A stretch of DNA of 64,000 bases, taken from positions 659,949-723,948 of the forward strand of contig NZ_BMYT01000003.1 of the NCBI RefSeq assembly GCF_014652415.1, in the 5' to 3' direction. This document shows positions 20,432 to 30,037 of the stretch, piece after piece. Below the pieces are notes generated by a model. It was not told the origin of the DNA. It ran no database searches and was given only the letters and a program-made list of their open reading frames with translations. Numbering within the stretch: position 1 is the first letter of the stretch; each line of letters begins with the position of its first letter. Made by a program: the position numbers and the translations under genes. This DNA is from Affinundibacterium macrobrachii. Lineage in GTDB: Bacteria > Pseudomonadota > Gammaproteobacteria > Burkholderiales > Burkholderiaceae_D.

Positions 20432-21316
20432 TCAGAATTTAATGTAATGATCGACCAACAATGCAGCAAACAATAATGAGAGATAGACGATGGAAAACGT
20501 AAAGGTTTTACGCGCCAACACATCATCATAGTGACGATAGATACGCCACGCGTACCATAAAAACCCTATCCCCAAAATCACTGCGCTAATCAAATAAATC
20601 ATGCCACTCATCTTGACCGCATACGGCAGCAAAGTAGTCGCGAATAAGGCGATGGTATAGAGCCAAATGTGGAAACGTGTAAATTCAGGTCCATGCGTGA
20701 TTGGCAGCATAGGCAAGCCAGATTTTGCATAATCATCGCGGCGATACATCGCCAGCGCCCAAAAATGCGGCGGCGTCCATACGAAAATAATCAGCACTAA
20801 CAACCATGCTTGCATCGGCACTTCGTTGGCGATCGCGGCCCATCCTAAGGCTGGCGGCATCGCCCCAGATAAGCCACCGATGACAATGTTTTGCGGTGTA
20901 GCTGGCTTCAAGATAATTGTATAGATTACGGCGTAACCAACAAAGGTAACGAAAGTGAGCCACATCGTCAGTGGATTGACCAAGGCATACAATATCCACA
21001 TGCCCGCACCGCCAATCAAAAACGAAAATGCCAAGATCTGTTTGGTGCTCATCTCGCCTTGCGCACTTGGGCGACGCGCAGTGCGTGCCATACGTGCATC
21101 AATCTCGCGTTCAACCAAGCAATTCACCGCAAAAGCGGCACCTGCCAATAACCAAATCCCAATTGTGGCGGCAAGCACGATGCGCCAGTCTGGCAAGCTA
21201 GGTGTCGCCAAGAACATGCCAATTACCGCACAAAAAACGGCCAACTGCGTTACTCGTGGCTTAGTTAGTGCCACGTATTGAGAAAAACGATTTAACAAGG
21301 TACTTTGAGTTGTCAT
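20432..21316 (-). CDS. ctaB: Protoheme IX farnesyltransferase (heme O synthase)
   Basis: UbiA-type prenyltransferase that adds a farnesyl group to heme b, giving heme O for the oxidase. The 294-residue product has about nine membrane segments and the family motifs [37 protein letters not shown] and [20 protein letters not shown]. The ATG at 21316 is chosen; an in-frame TTG lies three codons upstream. Heme O passes to CtaA, encoded 9 bases upstream. Confidence 0.96.
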   Translation of the reverse strand: MTTQSTLLNRFSQYVALTKPRVTQLAVFCAVIGMFLATPSLPDWRIVLAATIGIWLLAGAAFAVNCLVEREIDARMARTARRPSAQGEMSTKQILAFSFLIGGAGMWILYALVNPLTMWLTFVTFVGYAVIYTIILKPATPQNIVIGGLSGAMPPALGWAAIANEVPMQAWLLVLIIFVWTPPHFWALAMYRRDDYAKSGLPMLPITHGPEFTRFHIWLYTIALFATTLLPYAVKMSGMIYLISAVILGIGFLWYAWRIYRHYDDVLARKTFTFSIVYLSLLFAALLVDHYIKF

Positions 21317-21325
21317 TGGAGGCAA

Positions 21326-22390
21326 TTAGGATTCATTAGCAACACTGGAGCGAACCCGATAGTTTAACATGCTCAATAGCAGCACAAGCAGCGCCGCACC
21401 CGCATTATGCAAAACAGCGATAGCCAAAGGCCAAGAAAAGTAAATTGTCGCTACACCTGTTATCAATTGCATCAGCAAAACCGCCAAAACACCGTTTGAT
21501 AAGGTTTTGGTATCGGCATGCTTTCTACCGAGATAGGCGACATAAGCTAACAAAGCAAACACCACCCAAGCAAAGGTTCGATGTACCCAATGAATAGTAA
21601 TCAATGCAGAAAATGGCAGAAAGTCACCACTTCCAGTGCGTCCCAATTCTCGCCACAATACGTAGGCATGTTCAAAATCAAGTTGCGGCACAACTTCACC
21701 ATTACATAAGGGATAGTCATGGCAGGCTAAAGCCGCGTAATTGGTGCTCACCCAGCCGCCAAGTGCTACTTGCATCAATAAAACAATAAAGGCTAACGGT
21801 AATAAATTGCGGAGTTTTAAAGAGTATTTAGTAGTAGTTCGCGGCGATTCGCGCTGCCATGCCCAGACCAACAGCGACAAAATGATCAAGGCAAGAATCA
21901 AATGTATCGTCACGATAATCGGCTGCAACTTCATGGTGACTGTCCAGGCGCCGAAAGCACCTTGAATGCCGACTAAAACAAATAAGCTGGTCGCCAACCA
22001 TGGCGAAAAAGGACGCGTCTTACGCTTCCACCAAGCAATCCCCATTTGCAGCATAATCAAGAATCCAACGCTCATCGCAAGATAGCGATGTATCATCTCT
22101 ACCCATGCTTTCGCAACTGTGACTGGTCCGGTGGGCAATAGGTTTTCAGCCGCTTTAATCTCACTATGTGCTTGGAAAGGATTGGCCTCTCCGTAACACC
22201 CAGGCCAATCTGGGCAACCTAAGCCAGAGTCAGTTAAACGCGTAAAAGCACCAAAAATAATGAGATCAAAGGTCAAAAACAAGGTAACTGCGATCAGCTT
22301 CTTGTATTTATTCTGTTCTTTAGAAAACAGCACCACTGCCAGCGGAATCACCGCGAACAATATTCCGATAATAGCAAGTTGAATCAGCAT
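21326..22390 (-). CDS. ctaA: Heme A synthase (COX15 type)
   Basis: Oxidises the C8 methyl of heme O to a formyl group, making heme A. The 354-residue product has eight membrane segments and the conserved His sites, for example in EMIHRYLAMSVGF, VTIHLILALII and ITIHWVHRTFAW. It also has FGAFTRLTDSGLGCPDWPGCYG near residue 47, a signature with paired Cys. It lies between a thioredoxin-like assembly gene and ctaB in one operon. Confidence 0.96.
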   Translation of the reverse strand: MLIQLAIIGILFAVIPLAVVLFSKEQNKYKKLIAVTLFLTFDLIIFGAFTRLTDSGLGCPDWPGCYGEANPFQAHSEIKAAENLLPTGPVTVAKAWVEMIHRYLAMSVGFLIMLQMGIAWWKRKTRPFSPWLATSLFVLVGIQGAFGAWTVTMKLQPIIVTIHLILALIILSLLVWAWQRESPRTTTKYSLKLRNLLPLAFIVLLMQVALGGWVSTNYAALACHDYPLCNGEVVPQLDFEHAYVLWRELGRTGSGDFLPFSALITIHWVHRTFAWVVFALLAYVAYLGRKHADTKTLSNGVLAVLLMQLITGVATIYFSWPLAIAVLHNAGAALLVLLLSMLNYRVRSSVANES

Positions 22391-22397
22391 GTTTAGT

Positions 22398-22991
22398 TCA
22401 ACCTATCGCCGAGGCTTTCAATAATTTGATCAAGTCTTTTTTGATCTTGTTGGGATCTGCATCTTTGGGATAACGCATCATCAGATTGCCCAATGGATCA
22501 ACCAAATAGATATGATCTTGCAAGCTAGTGCCATTCTCTGTTGGTAGCCATTTCTCCAATTTGTTTTTATCCCCACGCAACATATGTGTGCCAGCAATAC
22601 CGGGCTTTAATTGTTCCGGCACAGCCTGCGAATCGGTAATTAACCACACTCGTTCAATGCGATCCATTCCCTTCCCTTGCGCTAATCGTAATTGGCGCAT
22701 TTCGAGTAATTTGCGTTGACAGGCTTCGGCACAACTCGCCTCGTCGATTTGCAGCATTAACCACTTACCTTTTAAGCTACTTAGCTCCGTAACTTTGCCA
22801 TCTTGATCAATCAGGTTCAAAGACGGCATAGGATACTGACGCGGATCAATTAAGGTGCCGTAGTTATTTTTGGGACCTGGTTTAATGACGTAATAAGTAA
22901 AATAAGAGGCGATCAAAGGTGAGGCGCATACTGCCAACACTGCCAACAATTTCCAACGCCCTGCAGTTTTTTTATTTTCTATTTTTTCCAC
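22398..22991 (-). CDS. Membrane-anchored thioredoxin-like protein of the cytochrome oxidase cluster
   Basis: A 197-residue protein with a single N-terminal membrane helix (about residues 13-37) and a periplasmic thioredoxin/SCO-like fold: PSLNLIDQDGKVTELSSLKGKW, then the pair CAEAC and a late DHIYLVDPLGNLMMRYP. The CxxxC spacing and fold suggest a copper or thiol role in oxidase assembly, but the His of true SCO proteins is not evident. Proteins of this type sit between SURF1 and ctaA in many Burkholderiales. Its start overlaps the SURF1 end by 20 bases and its stop is 7 bases before ctaA. Confidence 0.82.
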   Translation of the reverse strand: MEKIENKKTAGRWKLLAVLAVCASPLIASYFTYYVIKPGPKNNYGTLIDPRQYPMPSLNLIDQDGKVTELSSLKGKWLMLQIDEASCAEACQRKLLEMRQLRLAQGKGMDRIERVWLITDSQAVPEQLKPGIAGTHMLRGDKNKLEKWLPTENGTSLQDHIYLVDPLGNLMMRYPKDADPNKIKKDLIKLLKASAIG

Positions 22992-23691
22992 GACGAATTC
23001 CTGTAACTACAAAAAAGATAGCCGCCATCAAGGCTAAGCCATACCATTGAAATGCATAAGCTCGATGTTTGTCTGCACCAGCCGAAGGCTTAGGCCAATC
23101 ACGCACCAAACTGTCGCTCGCGTTCGAAGTCTGCTCTAACACTTTATCAAAAATGGAAAAGCCAGTTAATTTGCTGAGCTCATCCAAAGGAAGGTGCTGG
23201 ACTATACTTCCTGGCTTTAAAGTTTCAGATTTACCGAGCTGCATGGTGCGATCTAGTTGATCTCGCACGACGCCTTCAATTTCGATAAGGCCATTATCCG
23301 TTAACAAAGGCGGTATTTTAGTCCGTTCTACTGGATTGCGTTGAAGCCAACCGCGTGCTACCAAAACGTAGCGATCACTGCCCTCAATCTTAAACGGCAT
23401 GAGCACATAGAATCCGGCGACGCCGTATAGAGGACGATTATCCAAATAGAGTGGCCAATCTCTTACGAATTGACCGCGCAATTTTACTTTTTGAAATGCT
23501 TTTAACTGATCAAAATCTGCTGCCTGCACAAGCACTTTCGGAGCTTGCTGTAACTGTGCTTGAATCAGTGTAGCAATTGCGTCTTTTTCTTCTGCTCTTC
23601 GTGTTTGCCAATTTCCCAATGAAATACCGATAGCACACACGATTGCCGTTGCAAGCAGGGGTAATATACGAATCAACTTCGACTTAAGCAT
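22972..23691 (-). CDS. SURF1-family cytochrome oxidase assembly protein
   Basis: Helps insert heme A into subunit I. The 239-residue product has the two-helix SURF1 layout: an N-terminal segment (about 9-25, LLATAIVCAIGISLGNWQ), a periplasmic domain with LYLDNRPLYGVAGFYVLMP and VARGWLQRNP, and a C-terminal helix after HRAYAFQWYGLALMAAIFFV. It is the first gene of the assembly operon and is divergent from the DUF2909 gene, 33 bases away. Confidence 0.94.
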   Translation of the reverse strand: MLKSKLIRILPLLATAIVCAIGISLGNWQTRRAEEKDAIATLIQAQLQQAPKVLVQAADFDQLKAFQKVKLRGQFVRDWPLYLDNRPLYGVAGFYVLMPFKIEGSDRYVLVARGWLQRNPVERTKIPPLLTDNGLIEIEGVVRDQLDRTMQLGKSETLKPGSIVQHLPLDELSKLTGFSIFDKVLEQTSNASDSLVRDWPKPSAGADKHRAYAFQWYGLALMAAIFFVVTGIRRGKNRK

Positions 23692-23724
23692 TACAATAGC
23701 TCTTTTGCGAAAAAAGTGATTAAC

Positions 23725-23925
23725 ATGAAAATTCTGGTTGCACTCGCCTTTGTACTCATTCTATTTAGCTTAGCCTCTGCTTTAGTTTATCTCATGAAAG
23801 ATAAGGGAAGGAGTAATCGAACTGTCAGAGCTTTAGCATTTCGGGTTGGCTTCTCTGTTAGCTTATTCATCTTGATTTTAATCGCCAATCACTACGGCTT
23901 AATACAACCAACAGGGATACGTTGA
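23725..23925 (+). CDS. Twin-transmembrane protein, DUF2909 type
   Basis: A 66-residue protein with two hydrophobic helices (LVALAFVLILFSLASALVYL, then VGFSVSLFILILIANHYGL) joined by a basic loop KDKGRSNRT. Small proteins of this type lie between SURF1 and coxC in many betaproteobacteria; function is unknown but the setting points to the oxidase. It is on the opposite strand to all other genes of the locus. ATG at 23725 is preferred over a GTG three codons upstream. Confidence 0.85.
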   Translation: MKILVALAFVLILFSLASALVYLMKDKGRSNRTVRALAFRVGFSVSLFILILIANHYGLIQPTGIR

Positions 23926-23962
23926 TTTACCACTAAGTGACATCAAGGATGCCAACAAATGA

Positions 23963-23991
23963 GAAAAAGCCGCACTGAGTGCGGCTTTTTC
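23963..23991. terminator. Bidirectional terminator between DUF2909 gene and coxC
   Basis: GAAAAAGCCGCACT and AGTGCGGCTTTTTC form a 14-bp stem with minimal loop; T-runs follow in both directions. It ends the plus-strand DUF2909 transcript and the minus-strand coxBA-ctaG-coxC operon. Confidence 0.9.
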
Positions 23992-24018
23992 TTCAACTAA
24001 ATAGCTAACTTCTGGCGC

Positions 24019-24879
24019 TTACAACCAGTACACAACAACGTACAAGCCCAGCCAAACAACGTCAACAAAGTGCCAGTACCAAGCTGCGCCTTCAAACGCG
24101 AAATGATTCTCGGCAGTAAAGTGGCCTTTCATCAAACGATACAGGACGACAGACAACATAATCGCACCCATCGTGACATGGAAACCATGGAAACCAGTCA
24201 ACATGAAGAAAGTCGAACCGTAAATACCTGATGTCAATTTCAAATTCAAATCATTGTAAGCATGCATATATTCATAAACTTGGAAGCCCATGAAAACAGC
24301 ACCCAACAAAATTGTTGCGAACAACCAGAACGCTGCTTTTGCGCGCACGCCTTCACGAATCGCGTGATGAGAAATCGTCAAAGTCACGCCAGATGCTAAC
24401 AACAAAGCCGTATTAATCGTTGGGATTGGAAATGGTCCCATAGTCTTAAATGCTTCTACAGTTCCAGCTGGACCAACACCACCCCATTGTGCAGAGAAAT
24501 CTGGCCACAATACTTTGTGATCCAAATCGGCTAACCATGGCATCGTAATACTACGTGCATAAAACAAAGCACCGAAGAATGCACCGAAGAACATCACTTC
24601 AGAAAAGATAAACCAACTCATACTCCAACGGAAAGATACGTCAATACGCGCGCTGTATTTTCCGCCTTCAGATTCAGCAATCGCATCGCCAAACCATTTA
24701 TAAAGTACGACCAAGGTCAAAAAGATGCCTGCCATATTCAAATAGGCACCCCAAGTCACACCATTGACCCATGCAGATGCGCCTATCATCGTTAACAACA
24801 AAGTAGTAGCACCCAAGACTGGCCACTGTGAAAGTCCAGGCACGAAGTAGTAAGGTGCGTTAGCGTTGTGAGAACTCAT
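24019..24879 (-). CDS. coxC: Cytochrome c oxidase subunit III
   Basis: Structural subunit of the aa3-type terminal oxidase in the inner membrane. The 286-residue product begins MSSHNANAPYYFVPGLSQWP, has seven membrane segments and family motifs FRWSMSWFIFSEVMFFGAFF and FFMLTGFHGFHVTMGAIM, and ends WYWHFVDVVWLGLYVVVYWL. The start at 24879 has a GGGAGA site at good distance; two in-frame Met codons a few residues upstream sit on top of that site. Confidence 0.97.
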   Translation of the reverse strand: MSSHNANAPYYFVPGLSQWPVLGATTLLLTMIGASAWVNGVTWGAYLNMAGIFLTLVVLYKWFGDAIAESEGGKYSARIDVSFRWSMSWFIFSEVMFFGAFFGALFYARSITMPWLADLDHKVLWPDFSAQWGGVGPAGTVEAFKTMGPFPIPTINTALLLASGVTLTISHHAIREGVRAKAAFWLFATILLGAVFMGFQVYEYMHAYNDLNLKLTSGIYGSTFFMLTGFHGFHVTMGAIMLSVVLYRLMKGHFTAENHFAFEGAAWYWHFVDVVWLGLYVVVYWL

Positions 24880-24937
24880 TTCCATCTCCCGATACAATTT
24901 TCTAAACTGAATTATTGACTAATATTAACTAATTTCT

Positions 24938-25153
24938 TTATTTTGCGACGACTTGCTTCACGATAAAAACTAAGATCGTGATAAAAATAGCCGCGCCTAT
25001 CAATCCTGCAATAATCACATGAACGGGATTCAACTGTGCTGCATCCTGTTCATAAGCGCTCTTTTTACGTATCCCAAAAAAAGACCACAACACCGCTTTC
25101 ATTGTTGCTAAAAATGATGCCTTACGTTTTGTTGCTTGCTTCAAGTCATCCAT
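24938..25153 (-). CDS. DUF2970-domain small membrane protein
   Basis: A 71-residue protein with an amphipathic, basic N-terminus (KQATKRKASFLATMKAVLWSFFGIRKK), typical of DUF2970, then one membrane helix (about 44-66). Function unknown. In Burkholderiales it is regularly placed between ctaG and coxC, as here, suggesting a role in oxidase assembly or stability (inference). Confidence 0.88.
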   Translation of the reverse strand: MDDLKQATKRKASFLATMKAVLWSFFGIRKKSAYEQDAAQLNPVHVIIAGLIGAAIFITILVFIVKQVVAK

Positions 25154-25200
25154 ATTTGCACACCTTTATTTGATCTATTTTAGATCGACTAGACCAAATA

Positions 25201-25803
25201 TTATGATCCTGTTTTGTCAGCAGTAGGCTTTAAACCAACTTCAAAAAACGTATAAGACAAAGTAATCGTCTTTACTTCTTTCGGCAACGCAGGGTCAATA
25301 AAAAACGAAACTGGCATTTGGCGTGCTTCATTTGCTTCTAAAGTTTGCTGCTGAAAACAAAAACACTCCATTTTCTTGAAGAAGTTTGCTGCTTGTTGCG
25401 GCGCGTAACTTGGGATTGCTTGCGCATCCATCTTATAAGACTGCTTATTCACAACTTCGTAAACGACTTGTGCCATTTCACCTGGATGCACTTGCAAACT
25501 AGAAACCGTTGGACGAAAACGCCAAGGTCCTTGTGTATTTGCATCAAATTCAATGGTGATTAAGCGAGTTTTATCGACTTGCGAATTGACAACCGCATCA
25601 GCAGAAATATCTTTTGGCGTCAAAATATTGATGCCAGTGATCTCACAAATCTGCTTATAAATCGGAATCAGAGCATAGCCAAAACCAAACATCATGATTG
25701 CAATGACCACTAATTTCTTCAACATCAAGAAATTCAATTTCTTAGTCACAACCTGATCTTCGTTCGTTTCTTTCGAAACGCTTTGCTTCAAATCTTCAGA
25801 CAT
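25201..25803 (-). CDS. ctaG: Cytochrome c oxidase assembly protein CtaG (Cox11)
   Basis: Membrane-anchored copper chaperone that delivers CuB to subunit I. The 200-residue product has one N-terminal helix (about 26-48), then the periplasmic Ig-like Cox11 domain with FDANTQGPWRFRP, the copper-binding ECFCFQQQTL and MPVSFFIDPALP. It is followed by the DUF2970 gene and preceded by a 34-residue assembly peptide. Confidence 0.95.
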   Translation of the reverse strand: MSEDLKQSVSKETNEDQVVTKKLNFLMLKKLVVIAIMMFGFGYALIPIYKQICEITGINILTPKDISADAVVNSQVDKTRLITIEFDANTQGPWRFRPTVSSLQVHPGEMAQVVYEVVNKQSYKMDAQAIPSYAPQQAANFFKKMECFCFQQQTLEANEARQMPVSFFIDPALPKEVKTITLSYTFFEVGLKPTADKTGS

Positions 25804-25821
25804 GCAAATTCCGATGTAGTC

Positions 25822-25926
25822 TTAACGCAAGAAAGTCTGTTTTGCGAACACGCCAATAAAAAACACTAAAACTACTGACGCAAGTATCAAAGCAGTTTTC
25901 AGATTACTTTTATTTTGGTTTTTCAT
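25822..25926 (-). CDS. 34-residue cytochrome oxidase small assembly peptide
   Basis: A small frame reading MKNQNKSNLKTALILASVV then LVFFIGVFAKQTFLR: a basic start and one membrane helix. A gene of this size and pattern regularly lies between coxA and ctaG in betaproteobacteria, where it is labelled a cytochrome oxidase small assembly protein. Its stop is 18 bases before the ctaG start and its ATG 43 bases after the coxA stop, behind a hairpin. It is short enough to be missed by routine gene calling. Confidence 0.82.
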   Translation of the reverse strand: MKNQNKSNLKTALILASVVLVFFIGVFAKQTFLR

Positions 25927-25933
25927 TTTTCAA

Positions 25934-25959
25934 ACAGCCCCAATCTAAGTTGGGGCTGT
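25934..25959 (-). other. Intercistronic hairpin between coxA and the small assembly gene
   Basis: ACAGCCCCAA and TTGGGGCTGT form a 10-bp stem with a 6-base loop directly after the coxA stop codon. On the minus strand it is followed by TTTG and then A residues, so the T-run is weak. It may be a leaky terminator or mRNA-processing site that lowers expression of the downstream assembly genes relative to coxB/coxA (inference). Confidence 0.55.
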
Positions 25960-25969
25960 ATTCCATTAT

Positions 25970-27583
25970 TTACTTAACGACTGGTGGTTCTTCAAAGGTA
26001 TGGAAAGGCGCAGGACTTGGTACTGTCCATTCCAAACCTTCTGCACCTTCCCATGGTTTTGCGTCAGCTGGCTTACCACCTTTGATCGATGGAATCACCA
26101 CGAACAAAATGAAGTAAACCTGCATCAAACCAAAACCAAAGGCACCAACAGAAGCGATCAAATTGAAATCTGCAAATTGCGCTGGATAGTCAGCATAACG
26201 ACGTGGCATACCTGCCAGACCCAAGAAATGCATTGGGAAGAAGGTGATGTTGAAAGTAATTAAAGACATCCAGAAATGGATCTTACCGCGTGTTTCGTTG
26301 TACATGAAACCTGTCCACTTTGGTCCCCAGTAGTAGTAACCAGCGAATAAAGCAAACAAAGAACCCGCTACCAAAACATAGTGGAAATGCGCCACAACAT
26401 AGTAAGTATCTTGCAACTGAATATCGATTGGAGTAACCGCCAAAATCAAACCAGTAAAGCCACCCATCGTAAATACGAAAATGAAACCAACCGCAAACAA
26501 CATAGGCGTTTCGAAAGTCATCGAACCTTTCCACATCGTTGCGATCCAGTTAAATACTTTCACGCCTGTTGGGATAGAAATCAACATCGTTGCGTACATG
26601 AAGAACAACTGTGCGGTGACCGGCATACCAGTTGTAAACATGTGATGCGCCCAAACGATGAAAGACAAAATCGCGATAGAAGCAGTTGCATAAACCATAG
26701 ATGCATAACCGAACAAAGGCTTACGTGCAAATGCTGGAATGATTTGAGAAACGATACCAAACGCTGGCAAAATCATGATGTACACCTCTGGGTGTCCGAA
26801 GAACCAGAAAATGTGTTGGTACATGACTGGATCACCGCCGCCAGCAGCATTAAAGAATGAAGTACCGAAATGACGATCTGTCAAAGTCATGGTAATTGCG
26901 CCTGCCAATACTGGCATAACTGCAATCAACAAATACGCAGTGATCAACCAAGTCCAGCAGAACATTGGCATCTTCATCAAAGTCATGCCAGGAGCGCGCA
27001 TGTTCAAAATCGTTGTGATGATATTGATGGAGCCCATGATGGAAGAGGCACCCATGATGTGCACAGCAAAAATCGCTAAGTCCATACCAGGACCCATTTG
27101 TGTCGACAATGGTGCATACAAAGTCCAACCAGCAGCGGTCGCGCCACCTGGAACAAAGAAAGAACCAGCCAACAACAATGCTGCAGGGGGCATTAACCAG
27201 AATGAGAAGTTATTCATACGGGCAAATGCCATATCAGATGCACCGATTTGCAAAGGAATCATCCAGTTAGCGAAACCAACGAATGCCGGCATAATCGCAC
27301 CGAAAACCATGATCAAACCATGCATCGTGGTCAACTGATTGAAAAACTCTGGTTGCATTAATTGCAAACCTGGTTGGAACAATTCACTACGAATACCAAG
27401 CGCCATAACGCCGCCCAGCATTAACATTGAGAACGCAAACCACAAGTACAAGTTACCGATGTCTTTATGATTCGTCGCAAATAAATAACGGCGCCAGCCA
27501 TGTGGGTGATCATGATGATCATGGGCGTGGTCGTTGTGACCATGAGAGTGATCGTGTGCGTGATCAGCTACTGTATTACTCAT
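25970..27583 (-). CDS. coxA: Cytochrome c oxidase subunit I
   Basis: Catalytic subunit with heme a, the heme a3/CuB centre and proton channels. The 537-residue product has twelve membrane segments and the hallmark stretches [30 protein letters not shown] (His-Pro-Glu-Val-Tyr with the cross-linked pair), [11 protein letters not shown] and [11 protein letters not shown]. The first 29 residues hold 11 histidines, a soluble metal-binding-like tail. It follows coxB by 17 bases and leads into the assembly genes. Confidence 0.98.
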   Translation of the reverse strand: MSNTVADHAHDHSHGHNDHAHDHHDHPHGWRRYLFATNHKDIGNLYLWFAFSMLMLGGVMALGIRSELFQPGLQLMQPEFFNQLTTMHGLIMVFGAIMPAFVGFANWMIPLQIGASDMAFARMNNFSFWLMPPAALLLAGSFFVPGGATAAGWTLYAPLSTQMGPGMDLAIFAVHIMGASSIMGSINIITTILNMRAPGMTLMKMPMFCWTWLITAYLLIAVMPVLAGAITMTLTDRHFGTSFFNAAGGGDPVMYQHIFWFFGHPEVYIMILPAFGIVSQIIPAFARKPLFGYASMVYATASIAILSFIVWAHHMFTTGMPVTAQLFFMYATMLISIPTGVKVFNWIATMWKGSMTFETPMLFAVGFIFVFTMGGFTGLILAVTPIDIQLQDTYYVVAHFHYVLVAGSLFALFAGYYYWGPKWTGFMYNETRGKIHFWMSLITFNITFFPMHFLGLAGMPRRYADYPAQFADFNLIASVGAFGFGLMQVYFILFVVIPSIKGGKPADAKPWEGAEGLEWTVPSPAPFHTFEEPPVVK

Positions 27584-27600
27584 CTCTATCTCCTGTTCAA

Positions 27601-28791
27601 TTACTTACGCGCAGCCAAAACTTCGGCTGGCTGGACGATATTTTCTGCTGCCTTATTCGACCAGCTATTACGGGTATAAGTAATTACCGCAGCAATTTCT
27701 GTATCAGACAATGTAGCTTTCCATGCAGGCATACCAGCCTTACCATTCAACAAGATGTTGATTTGATCAGCTTTTGGACCATTTACCATCGCAGAACCAT
27801 CCAAAGCGGCGAATGCACCTGGAACACCTTTACCATTCGCTTGATGGCAAGCCACACAGTTTGCTGTGTAAACGCTTTCACCGCGTTGTTTCAATTCATC
27901 TACAGTCCAAACTTTGCTTGGATCATCTGCTTTCGCAGCCATTTCTTTTTTCTTGGCATCAACCCAAGCTGTGTAATCTGCGTCAGAGACAACGCGCACG
28001 ACGATAGGCATGAAAGCGTGTTCTTTACCGCACAATTCAACGCATTGACCGCGATACACGCCAATTTTTTCTGCTTTGAACCAAGTGTCACGAACGAAAC
28101 CTGGAATCGCGTCTTGCTTAACGCCGAAAGCAGGAATTGTCCAGCCGTGAATCACATCGTTTGCGGTCGTGATGATACGAATCTTCTTATTCACTGGAAC
28201 AACGACTTCGTTATCGACTTCCAACAAATAATTAACGCCACGAGCCTCTGTAGGAGCCAAGCCTGGCGCACCGACTTGCGTGCGTGGAGTAGCCAAGGTA
28301 GACAAGAATGAAATCCCTTCGCCTTCACCTTTGAGGTAGTCGTAACCCCATTTCCATTGCATACCGGTTGCTTTGATCGTCAAATCTGCATTCGACGTAT
28401 CTTTCATTGCCACCACTGTTTTTGTTGCTGGCAATGCCATCCCGATAACAATGAAAAATGGCACGATAGTCCACAAAATTTCAACGGTCGTACTTTCATG
28501 GAAAGTCGCTGGCTTGTGGCCCAAAGACTTACGATGTTTCAGAATGGAATAAAACATCACACCAAACACTGCGACAAAAATTGCCAAGCAGATGTAGAGC
28601 ATGAGGTTATGGATGGAATAGATCTGCTCCGCGATTTGTGTCACGGGTGTTGCCAGATTCAACTGCTTGACGGCAGGACCACCTGGGCTATCTTTAACGG
28701 CCCAAGCTGGCATCCCAGCAGCCAAAAGCGAAGCACCGAGCACCAAGGAGGCGCCAAGCGTTCTCGACTTTAATCGCATAGCATGTTTCAT
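27601..28791 (-). CDS. coxB: Cytochrome c oxidase subunit II with fused cytochrome c domain
   Basis: Electron-entry subunit. The 396-residue product has a signal peptide (to about AWA, residue 31), two membrane helices (about 60-82 and 102-122), the CuA domain with [12 protein letters not shown] (near residue 250), and a C-terminal class I cytochrome c with CVACH (near 311) and a later Met in KAGMPAWKA. The fused heme c domain makes it a caa3-like subunit II. It is the first gene of the operon, behind a good sigma-70 promoter. Confidence 0.97.
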   Translation of the reverse strand: MKHAMRLKSRTLGASLVLGASLLAAGMPAWAVKDSPGGPAVKQLNLATPVTQIAEQIYSIHNLMLYICLAIFVAVFGVMFYSILKHRKSLGHKPATFHESTTVEILWTIVPFFIVIGMALPATKTVVAMKDTSNADLTIKATGMQWKWGYDYLKGEGEGISFLSTLATPRTQVGAPGLAPTEARGVNYLLEVDNEVVVPVNKKIRIITTANDVIHGWTIPAFGVKQDAIPGFVRDTWFKAEKIGVYRGQCVELCGKEHAFMPIVVRVVSDADYTAWVDAKKKEMAAKADDPSKVWTVDELKQRGESVYTANCVACHQANGKGVPGAFAALDGSAMVNGPKADQINILLNGKAGMPAWKATLSDTEIAAVITYTRNSWSNKAAENIVQPAEVLAARK

Positions 28792-28867
28792 GATTTCCCC
28801 AAAAACCTATTAGAATTTTCAACAGAAATTGCCAAAGGAAAATACTGACAACTTCCACAACTGCGAG

Positions 28868-28897
28868 AGTATAAAGCGTAAAGCTGAGCTATATCAA
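28868..28897 (-). promoter_or_regulatory. Sigma-70 promoter of the coxBA operon
   Basis: Reading on the minus strand, TTGATA (complement of 28892-28897) and TATACT (complement of 28868-28873) are separated by 18 bases. The expected transcript start is about 70 bases before the coxB ATG. It is the best-looking promoter found in the window. Confidence 0.65.
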
Positions 28898-29006
28898 GAA
28901 GAAATCATGGTTCAGCTGCGCAAAATCATATTGACAATCTTGATTTTTACTAGGAAATCTCGTAGGCCAATCTGTTTCATTGGCAATAAAACTTGCTGAA
29001 ATACTT

Positions 29007-29918
29007 TTACTTTTTTAAGGCATCAAAGCGAATAATCGATTCGCCACTAGCCAGCTTAGTGGGAACAGGTTTAAAGGCGTGACCAAACACCACTTCGATT
29101 GTCAGTGGTATGCGGCCATCACTTCCGCGCTTTTTTTCCAACGCAGAACGCAGCGATGCCATCGCTGATTGACTCATTAGACCCCGACGACGATTCGACA
29201 AGGGATTCCCGCCTAGAGCACGCACATCGCTTAACATTTTTTGCACATCTTGATAGCGCAGTGTAATACGTTCGACATCCATTACAGGGGTAGCAAATCC
29301 TGCTGCAACCAACATGTCACCGAAATCATGCATGTCGACAAATGGAAGCGTATGTGGATAGTCATCGACCTCCGCAAAAGCTTGCTTCAATTCGACAAAA
29401 GTATCAGGACCAAAACTAGAAAAAATGACGATTCCATTGCGCGCTAGCACTCGAAACCATTCTTTCAACACCAAATCCGGTTGTGGGTGCCATTGGATTG
29501 CTAGATTCGACCACAAAACGTCAATACTAGCGCTCTGCAAAGCCAAGTTCGCAAAATCGCTGCAAGCAAGTAGTGGTCGGGCATATTGGCCTTGTTTGCT
29601 AGAAAACAAACGACCAAGCATTTTTTTAAGACCGCCCGCGACATCGCTATTTGCGAATTCTGATTCACTCAGCATCTGCCAAGAAGCATCAACACCGAGA
29701 ACCGACTGCGCCTGCTGAAAGCGTTGGCTCAGCGTTGGCAAATCCATCCCTTCACCACAACCAGCGTCTAACACACGTTTGGACTCAATTTTTATTAAAT
29801 CAAGCTTTTCATGCATTCTTTGCGCAACTTCTCTGCGCAAAAAAACAGAATCTTGAAGCAACTTTGGCTTTGAGAACAAACGGCGAACTTCGGACAGATC
29901 GATAGGAGCACTAAGCAT
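29007..29918 (-). CDS. BioC-like SAM-dependent methyltransferase
   Basis: A 303-residue class I methyltransferase. Motif I reads RVLDAGCGEGMDLPTL (about residue 50), followed by VLGVDASWQML, then SIDVLWSNLAIQW and the BioC-like acceptor-side stretch WFRVLARNGIVIFSSFGPDTFVELKQAF. The pattern fits malonyl-ACP O-methyltransferase (BioC) or a close paralog; the C-terminal region is longer than in typical BioC. The ATG at 29918 is chosen since the family starts near FSKPKLLQDSVFL; a longer frame exists. It is divergent from comF, a conserved neighbour in betaproteobacteria. Confidence 0.8.
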   Translation of the reverse strand: MLSAPIDLSEVRRLFSKPKLLQDSVFLRREVAQRMHEKLDLIKIESKRVLDAGCGEGMDLPTLSQRFQQAQSVLGVDASWQMLSESEFANSDVAGGLKKMLGRLFSSKQGQYARPLLACSDFANLALQSASIDVLWSNLAIQWHPQPDLVLKEWFRVLARNGIVIFSSFGPDTFVELKQAFAEVDDYPHTLPFVDMHDFGDMLVAAGFATPVMDVERITLRYQDVQKMLSDVRALGGNPLSNRRRGLMSQSAMASLRSALEKKRGSDGRIPLTIEVVFGHAFKPVPTKLASGESIIRFDALKK

Positions 29919-30037
29919 AATTTTTAAAATAGCATAACAAGTTAACACGTAACTTGATGATGGGACTATAGTAATTGATCAATTCCAGCAGTTTAACCGT
30001 TCAAACAAAATCTGACTGAGAGAAGTAAGGACTATCG

